From positions 62,001 through 126,000 of the forward strand of contig NZ_SSNH01000005.1 in the NCBI RefSeq assembly GCF_005877005.1: a stretch of DNA of 64,000 nt, in the 5' to 3' direction. A model generated the notes under the pieces. That model did no database searches, was not told the DNA's origin, and saw only the letters and a list, made by a program, of their open reading frames with translations. The translations under genes were made by a program, and so were the position numbers. Shown here piece after piece: positions 54,916-62,967 of this stretch; the first letter of the stretch is position 1, and every line of letters starts with the position of its first letter. This DNA is from Sinomonas susongensis (lineage in GTDB: Bacteria; Actinomycetota; Actinomycetes; Actinomycetales; Micrococcaceae).

Positions 54916-56163
54916 ATGAGCAGTGCGACGACCCTCCTTGTAGACAACATCGGCGAGCTCTCGACCCAGCATTGGGAGGACGGCACCGCCGCGTCCGCCG
55001 CGGCGAGCGTGATCCGGGGTGCCGCCGTCGTGCTCGAGGGGGAGCGGATCGCCTGGGTGGGGCCGTCGTCGTCGGCACCTGCCGCCGACGACAGGTACGA
55101 CGCCGGGGGCCGCGCCGCTCTCCCCGGCTGGGTGGACTCGCACAGCCATCTCGTCTTCGCGGGCGACCGCACGGCCGAGTTCGAGGCGCGGATGGCCGGC
55201 GAGGCGTATGCCGCCGGCGGCATCGGGGTGACGACGGCGGCAACGCGGGAGGCGTCCGACGACGAGCTCCGCGGCCTGCTCGCGGCACGCATCAGGGAGG
55301 CGGCCGCGGGAGGGACGACGTATCTCGAGACGAAGACCGGGTACGGCCTCGACGTTCCGAACGAGCGCCGGAGCGCGGAGCTCGCGGCGGAGGTCGCGGA
55401 CGAGGTGACGTACCTCGGGGCGCACCTTGTTCCCGCCGGCGCCGACCCGGACGAGTACACAGAGCTCGTGTGCACGGAGATGCTCGACGCCGTGCGGCCG
55501 TACGTCCGCTGGGCGGACGTGTTCTGCGAGCGGGGTGCGTTCACCGAGGAGCAGTCGCGCCGCGTTCTCGTGGCGTGCCGGGATGCCGGGCTCGGTCTTC
55601 GGGTGCACGGGAACCAGCTCGGCCCCGGCGCTGGCGTGCGCCTCGCGGTCGAGGTCGGTGCCGCGAGCGTGGACCACGTGAACTTCGTCGACGACGCCGA
55701 CGTCGTTGCGCTGGCCCGCACTTGGAGCGATTGGGCGGGTCCGGGCTCAGCAGCCGGCGCGGGTACCGTGGCCACCGTTCTGCCCGCTTGCGACCTCTCG
55801 ACCCGCGCCCCGCTGGCCCCGGCGCGTCGGCTCCTGGACGCCGGTGTCGAGGTCGCGATCGCCTCGAACTGCAACCCCGGCACGAGCTACACGAGCTCGA
55901 TCGCGTTCTGCGTCACGACGGCCGTGCTCCAGATGGGCCTGAGTGTTCAGGAAGCAGTCCGGGCGGCAACGTTCGGGGGTGCGCTCGCGCTCCGGCGTCA
56001 CATGGGACGCGACGAGGACGGCCAGCGCGCCGTCGGCTCGATCGCCGTCGGCCACCGCGCCGATCTCCAGCTCCTCGACGCGCCGTCGGCGACGCACCTC
56101 GCGTACCGGCCGGGCATGCCCCTCACCTACGCCGTGTGGCGGGCCGGCAAGCGCGTGCGCTGA
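54916..56163 (+). CDS. hutI: Imidazolonepropionase
   Basis: A 415-residue amidohydrolase that opens imidazolone propionate to formimino-glutamate in histidine breakdown. The metal histidines are in WVDSHSHLVFAGDR and VHGNQLGPGAG; the conserved FAGDRxxEFxxRxAGxxY pattern follows. C-terminal SNCNPGTSYTSSIAFC lines the active site. The gene begins 11 bases after the flavoprotein. No other hut genes are in the window. Confidence 0.93.
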   Translation: MSSATTLLVDNIGELSTQHWEDGTAASAAASVIRGAAVVLEGERIAWVGPSSSAPAADDRYDAGGRAALPGWVDSHSHLVFAGDRTAEFEARMAGEAYAAGGIGVTTAATREASDDELRGLLAARIREAAAGGTTYLETKTGYGLDVPNERRSAELAAEVADEVTYLGAHLVPAGADPDEYTELVCTEMLDAVRPYVRWADVFCERGAFTEEQSRRVLVACRDAGLGLRVHGNQLGPGAGVRLAVEVGAASVDHVNFVDDADVVALARTWSDWAGPGSAAGAGTVATVLPACDLSTRAPLAPARRLLDAGVEVAIASNCNPGTSYTSSIAFCVTTAVLQMGLSVQEAVRAATFGGALALRRHMGRDEDGQRAVGSIAVGHRADLQLLDAPSATHLAYRPGMPLTYAVWRAGKRVR

Positions 56164-56308
56164 AGGCCCGCGGCCTGGTTCCCGGCCGAAGGGCCCCGCC
56201 AATGGCCGCTCCAATCCCCGCCGCAATGGCCGTGCTGATGGTCGTGCCGGACCATGATGATCTGCGGCGGCGCGCTCATCGAGGCTCGGCCTAGGGCAGG
56301 ATGGATGC

Positions 56309-57094
56309 ATGCCCGATGCACCCGCCGTCGTCCGTTCCGCCCATCGCACGCGCTGGCGCGCCCAGCTGCTCATCGTCCTGGGGCTCTCGCTCGGACAGTC
56401 CGCGGTGTACTCGGTGGTTCAGCTCCTCGACAAGGCGACGCAGGCACCGCTCGCGCAGGGAAAGTCGACGCTCAACACGACGCTCAGCCCGCGTGAGTAC
56501 TTCGATCTGGTCTACCAGCTGCTCGACATCGTGTTCTCCCTCATGCCGGTCGCGCTCGCACTGTACTTCGTGTGGGAGGCCGCGGGGCGCGGAGGCTGGC
56601 GGCTCCCCTTCAGGCGCCTCGGCCTCGATCTGCGCAGGCCGGGACGCGATGTCCTCTACGGGGTGGCGCTGTTCCTTGCCATGGGCATCCCGTCGCTCGG
56701 CCTCTACTGGGCTGGCCGGCTGCTGGGCATCACGACCTCGATCATCCCGAGCGGGCTCGACCAGTACTGGTGGACCGTCCCAGTGCTCATCCTCTCCGCG
56801 GTGCGGCACGCGCTGCTCGAGGAGACGATCGTCGTCGGCTTCATGCTCGGGTGGCTCCGGAAGCTCGGATGGGGCCCGCGGGCGGCGGCCGTCGCGAGTT
56901 CGATCCTGCGGGGGAGCTACCACCTCTACCAGGGCATCGGACCCTTCTTCGGCAACGCCGTGATGGGCCTCGTGTTCTGCTGGGTGTACCGCCGCTACGG
57001 CCGCGTGATGCCGCTCGTCATCGCCCACGCGCTGCTCGACACCTTCGCGTTCGTCGGCTTCAGCCTCGTGGGCAAGGCCATCGGCCTCGGGTGA
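56309..57094 (+). CDS. CPBP (CAAX prenyl protease 2/Abi) family membrane protease
   Basis: A 261-residue protein with about seven helices. CPBP motifs are the glutamate pair in HALLEETIVVGFML, an Arg/His-containing SSILRGSYHLYQG, and the last VIAHALLDTFAF, where His and Asp complete the site. Bacterial CPBP enzymes are often linked to membrane protein processing or bacteriocin self-immunity, but this gene is 5 kb from the cluster and on the other strand. A direct link is not implied. Confidence 0.85.
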   Translation: MPDAPAVVRSAHRTRWRAQLLIVLGLSLGQSAVYSVVQLLDKATQAPLAQGKSTLNTTLSPREYFDLVYQLLDIVFSLMPVALALYFVWEAAGRGGWRLPFRRLGLDLRRPGRDVLYGVALFLAMGIPSLGLYWAGRLLGITTSIIPSGLDQYWWTVPVLILSAVRHALLEETIVVGFMLGWLRKLGWGPRAAAVASSILRGSYHLYQGIGPFFGNAVMGLVFCWVYRRYGRVMPLVIAHALLDTFAFVGFSLVGKAIGLG

Positions 57095-57105
57095 GGCTTC
57101 GCAAA

Positions 57106-57744
57106 TCAGATGGTGACGAGGCCCTGGCCCGTGTCGAAGGTGACCGACATGATGCCGGGGGTGCCCTTCGGCGCGACCCACTCGACCTCGACGTCCTCGA
57201 GCGGTTTCTCGACCGGCTCGCCGAGCCACTCGGTGACCCTCTCCGCCGAGCCCGCGATCGTGAGCATCGTGACTCCGACCGTTCCGGGGTACGCGTTCGA
57301 GGGGTGCAGCTCGGGGTCGCCCTCCCACTTGAGCATGTAAGGGACCTGAGGGTCGGCGATGAGCCCGAGGATGCCGATCTGCTTCCACACGAGTTCCCGA
57401 CCGTCGGGGAACTTGCGGTTGCCCGGAACGGCCTTGCGGCCGAGGCGCTCTTCGATGGGGGCGAGGTCCTCGACCTCGACGCACCAGCCCATCCACCCGC
57501 CGCCGGCGGCGGAGCGGGCGCGGACCGCCTGCCCGAACGGTGCCTTGTCCGAGGCGGGGTGATCGAGGACTTCGACGACCTCGAGGTAGTGGTGCCGCGT
57601 GAGCGGGATGATCATGTTGCGGGTGCCGAACCGAGGATGGACGCCGCCCTTGACCGCCTCGACGCCGAGTGCGCTGGCAATCCTCTCCGTTGTGGCGGCC
57701 AGGCCGTCAGGCTCGCAGGCATAAGAAACATGGTCCATACGCAT
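57106..57744 (-). CDS. VOC-superfamily protein (glyoxalase-like)
   Basis: A 212-residue protein with the VOC beta-alpha-beta repeats: MDHVSYACEPDGLAATTERI at the start, NMIIPLTRHHYLEVVEVLDH, VEVEDLAPIEERLG, and a second half with VTMLTIAGSAERVTEWLG. It matches the Glyoxalase_3-like domain style of actinobacterial hypothetical proteins. A potential metal His/Glu set is present (H5, H51-52, E55), but the reaction is unknown. It converges with the CPBP gene. Confidence 0.8.
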   Translation of the reverse strand: MRMDHVSYACEPDGLAATTERIASALGVEAVKGGVHPRFGTRNMIIPLTRHHYLEVVEVLDHPASDKAPFGQAVRARSAAGGGWMGWCVEVEDLAPIEERLGRKAVPGNRKFPDGRELVWKQIGILGLIADPQVPYMLKWEGDPELHPSNAYPGTVGVTMLTIAGSAERVTEWLGEPVEKPLEDVEVEWVAPKGTPGIMSVTFDTGQGLVTI

Positions 57745-57791
57745 GCAGTCATCTTGGCACTTTGTGACTGGGCTCTCAGCTTAGGGTTGCC

Positions 57792-58829
57792 TTACTTGGA
57801 AATCGCGAGCGGAAGTGCCACTTCCATCGTGGTCCCGCCTGCCCCGGTTTCGGCAATCCTGACCGATCCGCCGTTCCGGACGGCGATTTCCCGGACGAGC
57901 GCGAGGCCGATTCCGTAGCTACGGCGCGCGTCAAGCCGCGCCGTCGTGCCGCCGCGGGAGAACCTCTCGAAGACCCGCTCGGGGCTCGGTCCGGAGATCC
58001 CGGGCCCGGTGTCGGCGACCGTGAGGAGCGCCATCGTTCCCCGGCCCGTCGCGGTTGCCCCCTGAGCGGTCGCGGTCCGCACGCTGACCGTGACCCTACC
58101 CCCCTCGGGCGTGTACTTGAGCGCGTTGTCGGCAAGGGCGACGATGACGCGCCGGACGGCGGGCGCCGCGACCGCAACGGGTACGGGTTCATCGGTCGCC
58201 TCGACGGCGAGGTTGATGCCACGGTCGAGGGCCATGACCTCGAGGTCGGCGACGACGGTGCGGGCGAGCTCGGCGAGGTCGGTGGGGCTCTCGGTGAGGT
58301 CGGGTCCGGAGCCGGCGACGCCATGGAGGAGATCCTCGATGACGGCGGCGAGGGACGCGGAGTCGCTCCGGAGCTCCGCGAGGACCTCGGCAGCGTCGCT
58401 GTCGGGGCCGAGGCGTTTCTGCGCGAGCTGGATGCGGGTGTCGAGGACCGCTAGCGGCGTCCGGAGCTCGTGGCTTGCGTCCTGGACGAACCTCCGCTGG
58501 AGGGCGAGCGCCTCGCCGAGCGGGCGGACGGCCCTCCGTGCGCTCAGGACCCCGACGACGCCCCCGAGCACGATGCCCGCGATCCCGCCGACCACGAGGA
58601 TCCCGAGCACGTCGACGATGTCCAGCACGACCTGCGGCTCGGAACGCTGGAGGTGCGAGAGCACCTCTGCCGGCTGCGACTTGGCCCACAGGAACACGGC
58701 GGCTCCCGCGAGCAGCAGCACGACGACGACGGCGACCGCTCCCGCGATCTGCACCCCCACCCGGAGCGCGGCACGGCGGAGCGCGACTTCGTCCGAGTTC
58801 CGGGCGCGGTGCGGGCGGCGCCAGCTCAT
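57792..58829 (-). CDS. Sensor histidine kinase
   Basis: A 345-residue membrane kinase. Two helices (about 27-49 and 68-93) with a short outer loop are followed by the dimerisation domain (FVQDASHELRTPLAVLDTRIQ, phosphoacceptor His) and the ATPase domain: N-box LADNALKYTPEGG, G1 VADTGPGISG and G2 SYGIGLALVREI. The stimulus is unknown. Its ATG overlaps the response-regulator stop (ATGA). Confidence 0.92.
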   Translation of the reverse strand: MSWRRPHRARNSDEVALRRAALRVGVQIAGAVAVVVVLLLAGAAVFLWAKSQPAEVLSHLQRSEPQVVLDIVDVLGILVVGGIAGIVLGGVVGVLSARRAVRPLGEALALQRRFVQDASHELRTPLAVLDTRIQLAQKRLGPDSDAAEVLAELRSDSASLAAVIEDLLHGVAGSGPDLTESPTDLAELARTVVADLEVMALDRGINLAVEATDEPVPVAVAAPAVRRVIVALADNALKYTPEGGRVTVSVRTATAQGATATGRGTMALLTVADTGPGISGPSPERVFERFSRGGTTARLDARRSYGIGLALVREIAVRNGGSVRIAETGAGGTTMEVALPLAISK

Positions 58830-59494
58830 TCGAGCCCGCCGAGCTGGTATCCGATCCCGTGGACGGTCCTGATCACCGACTTGTCCGTCTTCTTCCGTAG
58901 GTAATGGACGTAGGTGTCGACAACGCCGGGCGTGTCACCCGCGTCGAACGCGACGGCGAGGAGCTCGGTGCGCGAGTGGACTCGCTCGGGCTCCCGCGCG
59001 AGCACGGTCAGCAGCGTGGCTTCGGCGCCCGAGAGCTCGACGCGATGACCGTAGGGCGAGGAGAGGATCCGGGTCCCAGGGTCGAGCTCCCATGAGCCGA
59101 TCGCGAGGCGTTCGGGGCCCGGCGGCGCGTAGGTCCGCGTCATGGCCCTGATGCGGGCTGTGAGCTCGTCGGCGTCGAACGGCTTGACGAGGTAGTCGTC
59201 GGCGCCGGCATCGAGGCCCTCGACCTTGTCCGGAACGGTCCCGAGGGCCGTGAGCATGAGCACCGGCGTGGCAATGCCCCTGGACCGGAGCGCCTTCACG
59301 AGGTCCACGCCGTCGACGTGCGGGAGCCCGCGGTCGACGACGAGCGCCTCCCAGTCCTGGCCGGTCGCGAGGCGGAGGCCCTCGCGGCCGTCGGCCGCAA
59401 GGGTGACCTCGAAGTCCGAGGCGAGGAGCTCCACGACGAGCGGGCCGAGCTGGCGGTCGTCCTCGACGAGGAGCACACGGGGTCGGAGGTCCAT
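58826..59494 (-). CDS. OmpR-family response regulator
   Basis: A 222-residue regulator. The receiver has LVEDDRQLG, phosphoacceptor Asp in VVDRGLPHVDG, LTALG and DYLVKPFDADEL; the C-terminal winged helix has ELSGAEATLLTVLAREP and VDTYVHYLRKKTD with RTVHGIGYQL. ATG at 59494 has GGGAG 10 bases upstream; ATG at 59503 is also in frame. It controls unknown targets together with the overlapping kinase gene. Confidence 0.92.
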   Translation of the reverse strand: MDLRPRVLLVEDDRQLGPLVVELLASDFEVTLAADGREGLRLATGQDWEALVVDRGLPHVDGVDLVKALRSRGIATPVLMLTALGTVPDKVEGLDAGADDYLVKPFDADELTARIRAMTRTYAPPGPERLAIGSWELDPGTRILSSPYGHRVELSGAEATLLTVLAREPERVHSRTELLAVAFDAGDTPGVVDTYVHYLRKKTDKSVIRTVHGIGYQLGGLE

Positions 59495-59548
59495 GGGAGC
59501 CATTCTCCCAAGGATGCCGTCTCCGACCCCATCACCCATGGGCCGAGG

Positions 59549-60205
59549 TCAGTCCGCCTCTCCGGCGAACTCGGCAGAAGAGTCCTCGGCCCGTTCGGCC
59601 TGGGCGTTGCGCGCGTTCTTCGCTGCGCGACGGTGGCGCAGGGCCTCGATGCCGATCGGGACGACGGAGGCGACCACGATGAGAACCGAGAGCACGTCGA
59701 TGTTGTTCTTGATGAACTCGACGTGGCCGAGCCACACGCCGAGCAGCGTCACGGACACCGCCCAGGCGACGGCGCCGAGCACGTTCCAGCCGAGGAACTT
59801 ACGGTACGGGTACCGGGCAGCGCCCGCTACGAGCGGCGTATAGGTGCGCACGATCGGCACGAAGCGGGCCAGAACGAGCGCGCGGCCGCCGTAGCGGGTG
59901 AAGAACGATTCCGCGCTCTCGAGATGGCTGAGCTTGAGGATCCTTGCGTCCTCTTTGAACCATCGTCTGCCGACGACCCTGCCGAGCATGTAGCCCGCCT
60001 GGTCTCCCGCGATGGCAGCGATCGCAACCACGAGGATGAGGACGGGCAGCGAGAGGCCCAGCTGGGCGTGCAGGAGTCCCACGGTGAAGAGAAGCGAGTC
60101 GCCGGGGAGGAACGGGAAGAGGAGGCCGGATTCGATGAAGACGATGAGGCCGACGACGCCGAGCACCCAGGGGCCGGCACCGACGAGGAGGGAGGTGGGA
60201 TCCAT
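59549..60205 (-). CDS. DedA-family membrane protein
   Basis: A 218-residue DedA/SNARE-associated protein with about four to six membrane segments, including re-entrant hairpins. Key motifs are VFIESGLLFPFLPGDSLL and RFVPIVRTYTPLVAGAARYPYRKFLGWN (the Arg and Gly-rich region of DedA). Members flip phospholipids such as undecaprenyl phosphate or phosphatidylethanolamine. The next gene upstream on the same strand is a PAP2 phosphatase, so a role in lipid carrier recycling fits. Confidence 0.9.
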   Translation of the reverse strand: MDPTSLLVGAGPWVLGVVGLIVFIESGLLFPFLPGDSLLFTVGLLHAQLGLSLPVLILVVAIAAIAGDQAGYMLGRVVGRRWFKEDARILKLSHLESAESFFTRYGGRALVLARFVPIVRTYTPLVAGAARYPYRKFLGWNVLGAVAWAVSVTLLGVWLGHVEFIKNNIDVLSVLIVVASVVPIGIEALRHRRAAKNARNAQAERAEDSSAEFAGEAD

Positions 60206-60224
60206 CAGGAGCTTCTTTCGGAGG

Positions 60225-60962
60225 TCAGCGGTACTCGAGGCGCGTCACGAATGGGACGCGGGCGAGCAAGGACGGAGCGAAGCGGTTCCATAGACCGCAC
60301 CACAGGAGGATGCCTGCGATCGACGCGGGGAACGACGCGATGACGTCGATGGGGTAGTGGACCCCGACGTAGACGCGGGAGACGGCGACGAGGCCGGAGA
60401 AGACCATGCCCACCACGAGCACCCACTGGCCCCAGCGCTTGTGCCGGAACAGGAAGTAGAGCGCGATCGTGAGGGACACTGCAAAGCACACGTGGCCGCT
60501 CGGGAAGCTGTTGGGATCCATGTCGGGCGAGATCGGGTTGGCAAGGAGGCTCGCGTCCGGACGCTGCCGGTGCACGGCGTACTTGAACAAGAGGCTGAAG
60601 ACCCAGCCGAAGCCCGTGATCGATGCGACCGCGAGGGCATCGATCGGCGTCCGCCGGACGAACCACAGGAATGCGATGAGCACGAGGAGGATCACGACGG
60701 CGCCCGACGGCCCAAGGATCTTCTCGAGGGCGAGGGAGAGGGTGTTGATCAGGCCCGTGTGCTCCGTGCTCATCGACTGGTCGATCGAGAGCTCGGCGCC
60801 TGTGATGGCAGAGCTCTTCGCGACGAAGCCGCCGATCAGGACGATGACGCTGATCACCACGGGGGTGATGATCCAGTGGCGCAGGCTCGGCAGGGTGGCC
60901 AGCCGGCTGCGCGGGGTGCGGTTCACAGGGGCGCTCTGCCCCGCGAAGTCGTATGAGGTCAT
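60225..60962 (-). CDS. PAP2-family lipid phosphatase
   Basis: A 245-residue membrane phosphatase with six helices. The three active-site motifs are KYAVHRQRP, FPSGHVCFAV and SRVYVGVHYPIDV, complete for phosphatidate/undecaprenyl-pyrophosphate phosphatases. It begins at ATG 60962, 19 bases before dedA on the same strand. Together the pair suggests recycling of C55-PP or phosphatidate. A 6-bp inverted repeat lies just upstream (60992-61006). Confidence 0.92.
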   Translation of the reverse strand: MTSYDFAGQSAPVNRTPRSRLATLPSLRHWIITPVVISVIVLIGGFVAKSSAITGAELSIDQSMSTEHTGLINTLSLALEKILGPSGAVVILLVLIAFLWFVRRTPIDALAVASITGFGWVFSLLFKYAVHRQRPDASLLANPISPDMDPNSFPSGHVCFAVSLTIALYFLFRHKRWGQWVLVVGMVFSGLVAVSRVYVGVHYPIDVIASFPASIAGILLWCGLWNRFAPSLLARVPFVTRLEYR

Positions 60963-60991
60963 GGCCCTATCCTGCCCTGTCCCATCTAAGA

Positions 60992-61006
60992 CGGTTCTAA
61001 GAACCG
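60992..61006. promoter_or_regulatory. Symmetric element upstream of the PAP2 gene
   Basis: CGGTTC-TAA-GAACCG, perfect 6-bp arms, 30 bases before the PAP2 start on the minus strand. It may be an operator or an overlap of promoter and hairpin. No regulator is assigned. Confidence 0.35.
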
Positions 61007-61115
61007 CTCAGAAGTGACGAGGGCAACCAGATAGGCGCGGCACGGCACCGCGCTGGACGCGCGCTGGCGGTACGAACGTGCCGGTCCCGAGGTTCCACGG
61101 TGGCTTGACTCACAA

Positions 61116-61155
61116 TGAGGACTGTGAGGACTATAGGACCGGAACGATCGTTCCG
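61116..61155. promoter_or_regulatory. hipBA operator candidates: tandem repeat and 16-bp palindrome
   Basis: TGAGGACT occurs twice (61116-61123, 61125-61132), followed by the perfect palindrome CGGAACGATCGTTCCG (61140-61155). They lie about 95-135 bases before hipB. HipB-type antitoxins bind palindromes in their own promoter, so this is a good self-regulation candidate. A/T-rich sequence with GGCGCACG repeated twice follows up to the gene. Confidence 0.6.
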
Positions 61156-61249
61156 AGGTGCTCAAATAGGGAAGCGCTCGAATAAGAAGAATTAGGCGCA
61201 CGAAGCAATTGGCGCACGCAATAGCAGTCGGAGGCGGGCAGGAGCCGGG

Positions 61250-61474
61250 ATGAGCGAAGCGAGCGGTGAGATCGCGATGCGGGTGCGGGAGCGTCGTCGT
61301 GCGCTGGCCCTCACCCAGCAGGACCTGGCCGACCTCGCCGGAGTCTCCGAACGCTTCGTGCGCTTCGTCGAACAGGGCAAGCCCAGCATCCGCCTCGATG
61401 CGCTGACTGCGGTGCTCGAGGCGCTCGGACTCGAGCTGGACGTCGTGCCCCGTCGGGCCGGGAGGCCGAGGTGA
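61250..61474 (+). CDS. hipB: HipB-like antitoxin, XRE-family regulator
   Basis: A 74-residue DNA-binding protein, nearly all helix-turn-helix: RERRRALALTQQDLADLAGVSERFVRFVEQGKPS. The C-terminus (LGLELDVVPRRAG) is like the HipB strand. It should bind the toxin and repress its own operon at the nearby palindrome. The stop overlaps the hipA GTG by four bases (GTGA), as in known hipBA pairs. Confidence 0.9.
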   Translation: MSEASGEIAMRVRERRRALALTQQDLADLAGVSERFVRFVEQGKPSIRLDALTAVLEALGLELDVVPRRAGRPR

Positions 61475-62691
61475 CCCGGCACCGCATCGCAGACGTCTAC
61501 AAAGCAGGCGTTCTCGCGGCCCGCCTTGAGCGCGTCGAGCACGGGACCCGTTTCTCCTACCTGCCCGGCTACCTCGCAGCGCACCGGGATCCGGTCGCGA
61601 CAACCCTCCCGCTCAGCCCCCACCCCGTCGAGACTCCGGCCGGAGCCGTGCCCGCGTTCTTCACCGGGCTCCTGCCCGAGGGCCGCCGGCTCGCGTCCCT
61701 CCGCCGGGCGGTCAAGACGAGCGCGGACGACGAGCTCGGGCTCCTCATGGCGGCGGGCGGTGACCCCGTGGGGGACGTCCAGATCGTGCCGCACGGAGAA
61801 CCTCTCTCGGGCCACGATCGCGACCTCGACCACGCCGTGGAGTTCGATGCCCGGCAGCCACCGGACTTCGCCGCGCTCGTCGACGACCCCACGCTCGTCG
61901 ACCCCAAGGCGCTCGCGGGCATCCAGGACAAGCTGAGTGCGGGGATGATCTCGCTTCCGGCTGCGGAGGCCGGGCGGCGCTACATCCTCAAGCTCAACGC
62001 ACCGGAATTCCCGCACGTCGTCGAGAACGAGTACCTCATGTACCGCTTTGCCGCACGCCTGCGGCTGCCGCTGAGCCGGGTCCGGATCGTGCACGATGTC
62101 GAGGGGCGCTCGGGACTCCTCGTCGAGCGCTTCGACCGCCCCGTCCTGCTTGGCGGGGGCAACGCCCGCCTCGCGGTCGAGGACGGCTCGCAGCTCCTCG
62201 GCCTCTACCCCGCGGACAAGTACAACGTGAGCTACGAGGAGCTCTGCCGCGCGGTCGCGTCGCATTGTGCGGCGCAGCTCCCCGCGCTCCGGAACCTCTC
62301 GCTGCAGGCCGCGTTCGCCTGGCTCACCGGCAACGGCGACCTCCACGCGAAGAACGTCTCGGTCGTCCGCGGGCTCATGGCAGCGGGGGAGTGGACGGTC
62401 GCGCCCGTCTACGACATCCCCTCCACGGTGCCCTACGGCGACCGGTCGCTCGCCCTTCCGCTGGGAGGCAAGCGCACGGGCATCTCCCGGCGCCACTTCC
62501 TCGCATGGGCCGCCGAACTCGGCCTCCCACCACGGGCCGGGGTCGGCGTCGTCGACACAGCGCTGCGGGCGGCGGCGCCGCTCCTCGCGGCCCTCGAGGC
62601 GCACGACGGCGGCCCCTCGCCTTTCGGGCCCGCGCTGACCCGCTCGTGGGTCAAGGAGCTGCGCCACAGGCGCCGCCTTCTCGAGGGCTAG
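61471..62691 (+). CDS. hipA: HipA-like serine/threonine kinase toxin
   Basis: A 406-residue kinase. The N-terminal subdomain has FFTGLLPEGRRL, then GIQDKLSAGMISLP, the ATP site RYILKLNAPEFPHVVENE (Lys), the catalytic loop NGDLHAKNVSVV (Asp and Asn), and APVYDIPSTVPYGD (DFG-like). HipA toxins phosphorylate glutamyl-tRNA synthetase or related targets and induce dormancy. All expected catalytic residues are present, so it is probably active. The stop lies inside a 20-bp tandem repeat, so this end of the gene may have shifted recently. Confidence 0.9.
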   Translation: MTRHRIADVYKAGVLAARLERVEHGTRFSYLPGYLAAHRDPVATTLPLSPHPVETPAGAVPAFFTGLLPEGRRLASLRRAVKTSADDELGLLMAAGGDPVGDVQIVPHGEPLSGHDRDLDHAVEFDARQPPDFAALVDDPTLVDPKALAGIQDKLSAGMISLPAAEAGRRYILKLNAPEFPHVVENEYLMYRFAARLRLPLSRVRIVHDVEGRSGLLVERFDRPVLLGGGNARLAVEDGSQLLGLYPADKYNVSYEELCRAVASHCAAQLPALRNLSLQAAFAWLTGNGDLHAKNVSVVRGLMAAGEWTVAPVYDIPSTVPYGDRSLALPLGGKRTGISRRHFLAWAAELGLPPRAGVGVVDTALRAAAPLLAALEAHDGGPSPFGPALTRSWVKELRHRRRLLEG

Positions 62692-62780
62692 GCAGGGCGC
62701 TTGAGGGGTAGACGCGGCGTTCGAGGGCTGGGCACGGCGTTCGAGGGCTGGGCACGGCGTTCGAGGGCTGGGCACTGTGC
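62681..62780. repeat. 20-bp tandem repeat across the hipA stop (5 units)
   Basis: Five units begin at 62681, 62701, 62721, 62741 and 62761. Units 3 and 4 are identical (TCGAGGGCTGGGCACGGCGT); unit 5 matches for its first 14 bases and then ends GTGC; units 1 and 2 are diverged. Unit 1 contains the last codons and TAG of hipA (CTC GAG GGC TAG), so the repeat has grown outward from the gene end. Confidence 0.9.
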
Positions 62781-62842
62781 GGCGCTTCACACACGGTCAC
62801 ACACTTGTCCGCTCGAATCCGCGGCCTCCTACACTCGCAACA

Positions 62843-62947
62843 GGTCATGAGTGCCAGCGTCAAACCCCGGTTTGCTGGCCGGCAACCCTCCGCTGCGGTG
62901 GGGTGCCCCGGGTGAGGACCTGGTCCGGCGGGAGCCGCCGGTCAAGT
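62843..62947 (+). ncRNA. SAM riboswitch (SAM-I/IV type) upstream of metY
   Basis: The leader has GGTCATGAGTGCCAGCG, a stem with GGTTTGCTGGCCGGCAACC, the CCGCTGCGGTGGGGTGCC helix and a closing GGTGAGGACC, in the order of the actinobacterial SAM-IV (SAM-I-core) aptamer. A downstream perfect stem CCGGCGG-GAG-CCGCCGG (62925-62941) precedes the ribosome site by about 14 bases. When SAM binds, expression of the methionine gene is expected to fall. The family label is from sequence memory, not a covariance search. Confidence 0.85.
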
Positions 62948-62967
62948 GCAGCTCAAAGGAGATTGCT

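Noticed and set aside
56309-57094. CPBP protease as immunity gene for the circular bacteriocin
   Set aside because: CPBP/Abi proteins can be immunity factors, but this one is over 5 kb away, on the other strand, and separated by tdh, kbl, DAO and hutI.
62681-62780. CRISPR array
   Set aside because: Units are contiguous with no spacers. It is a plain tandem repeat.
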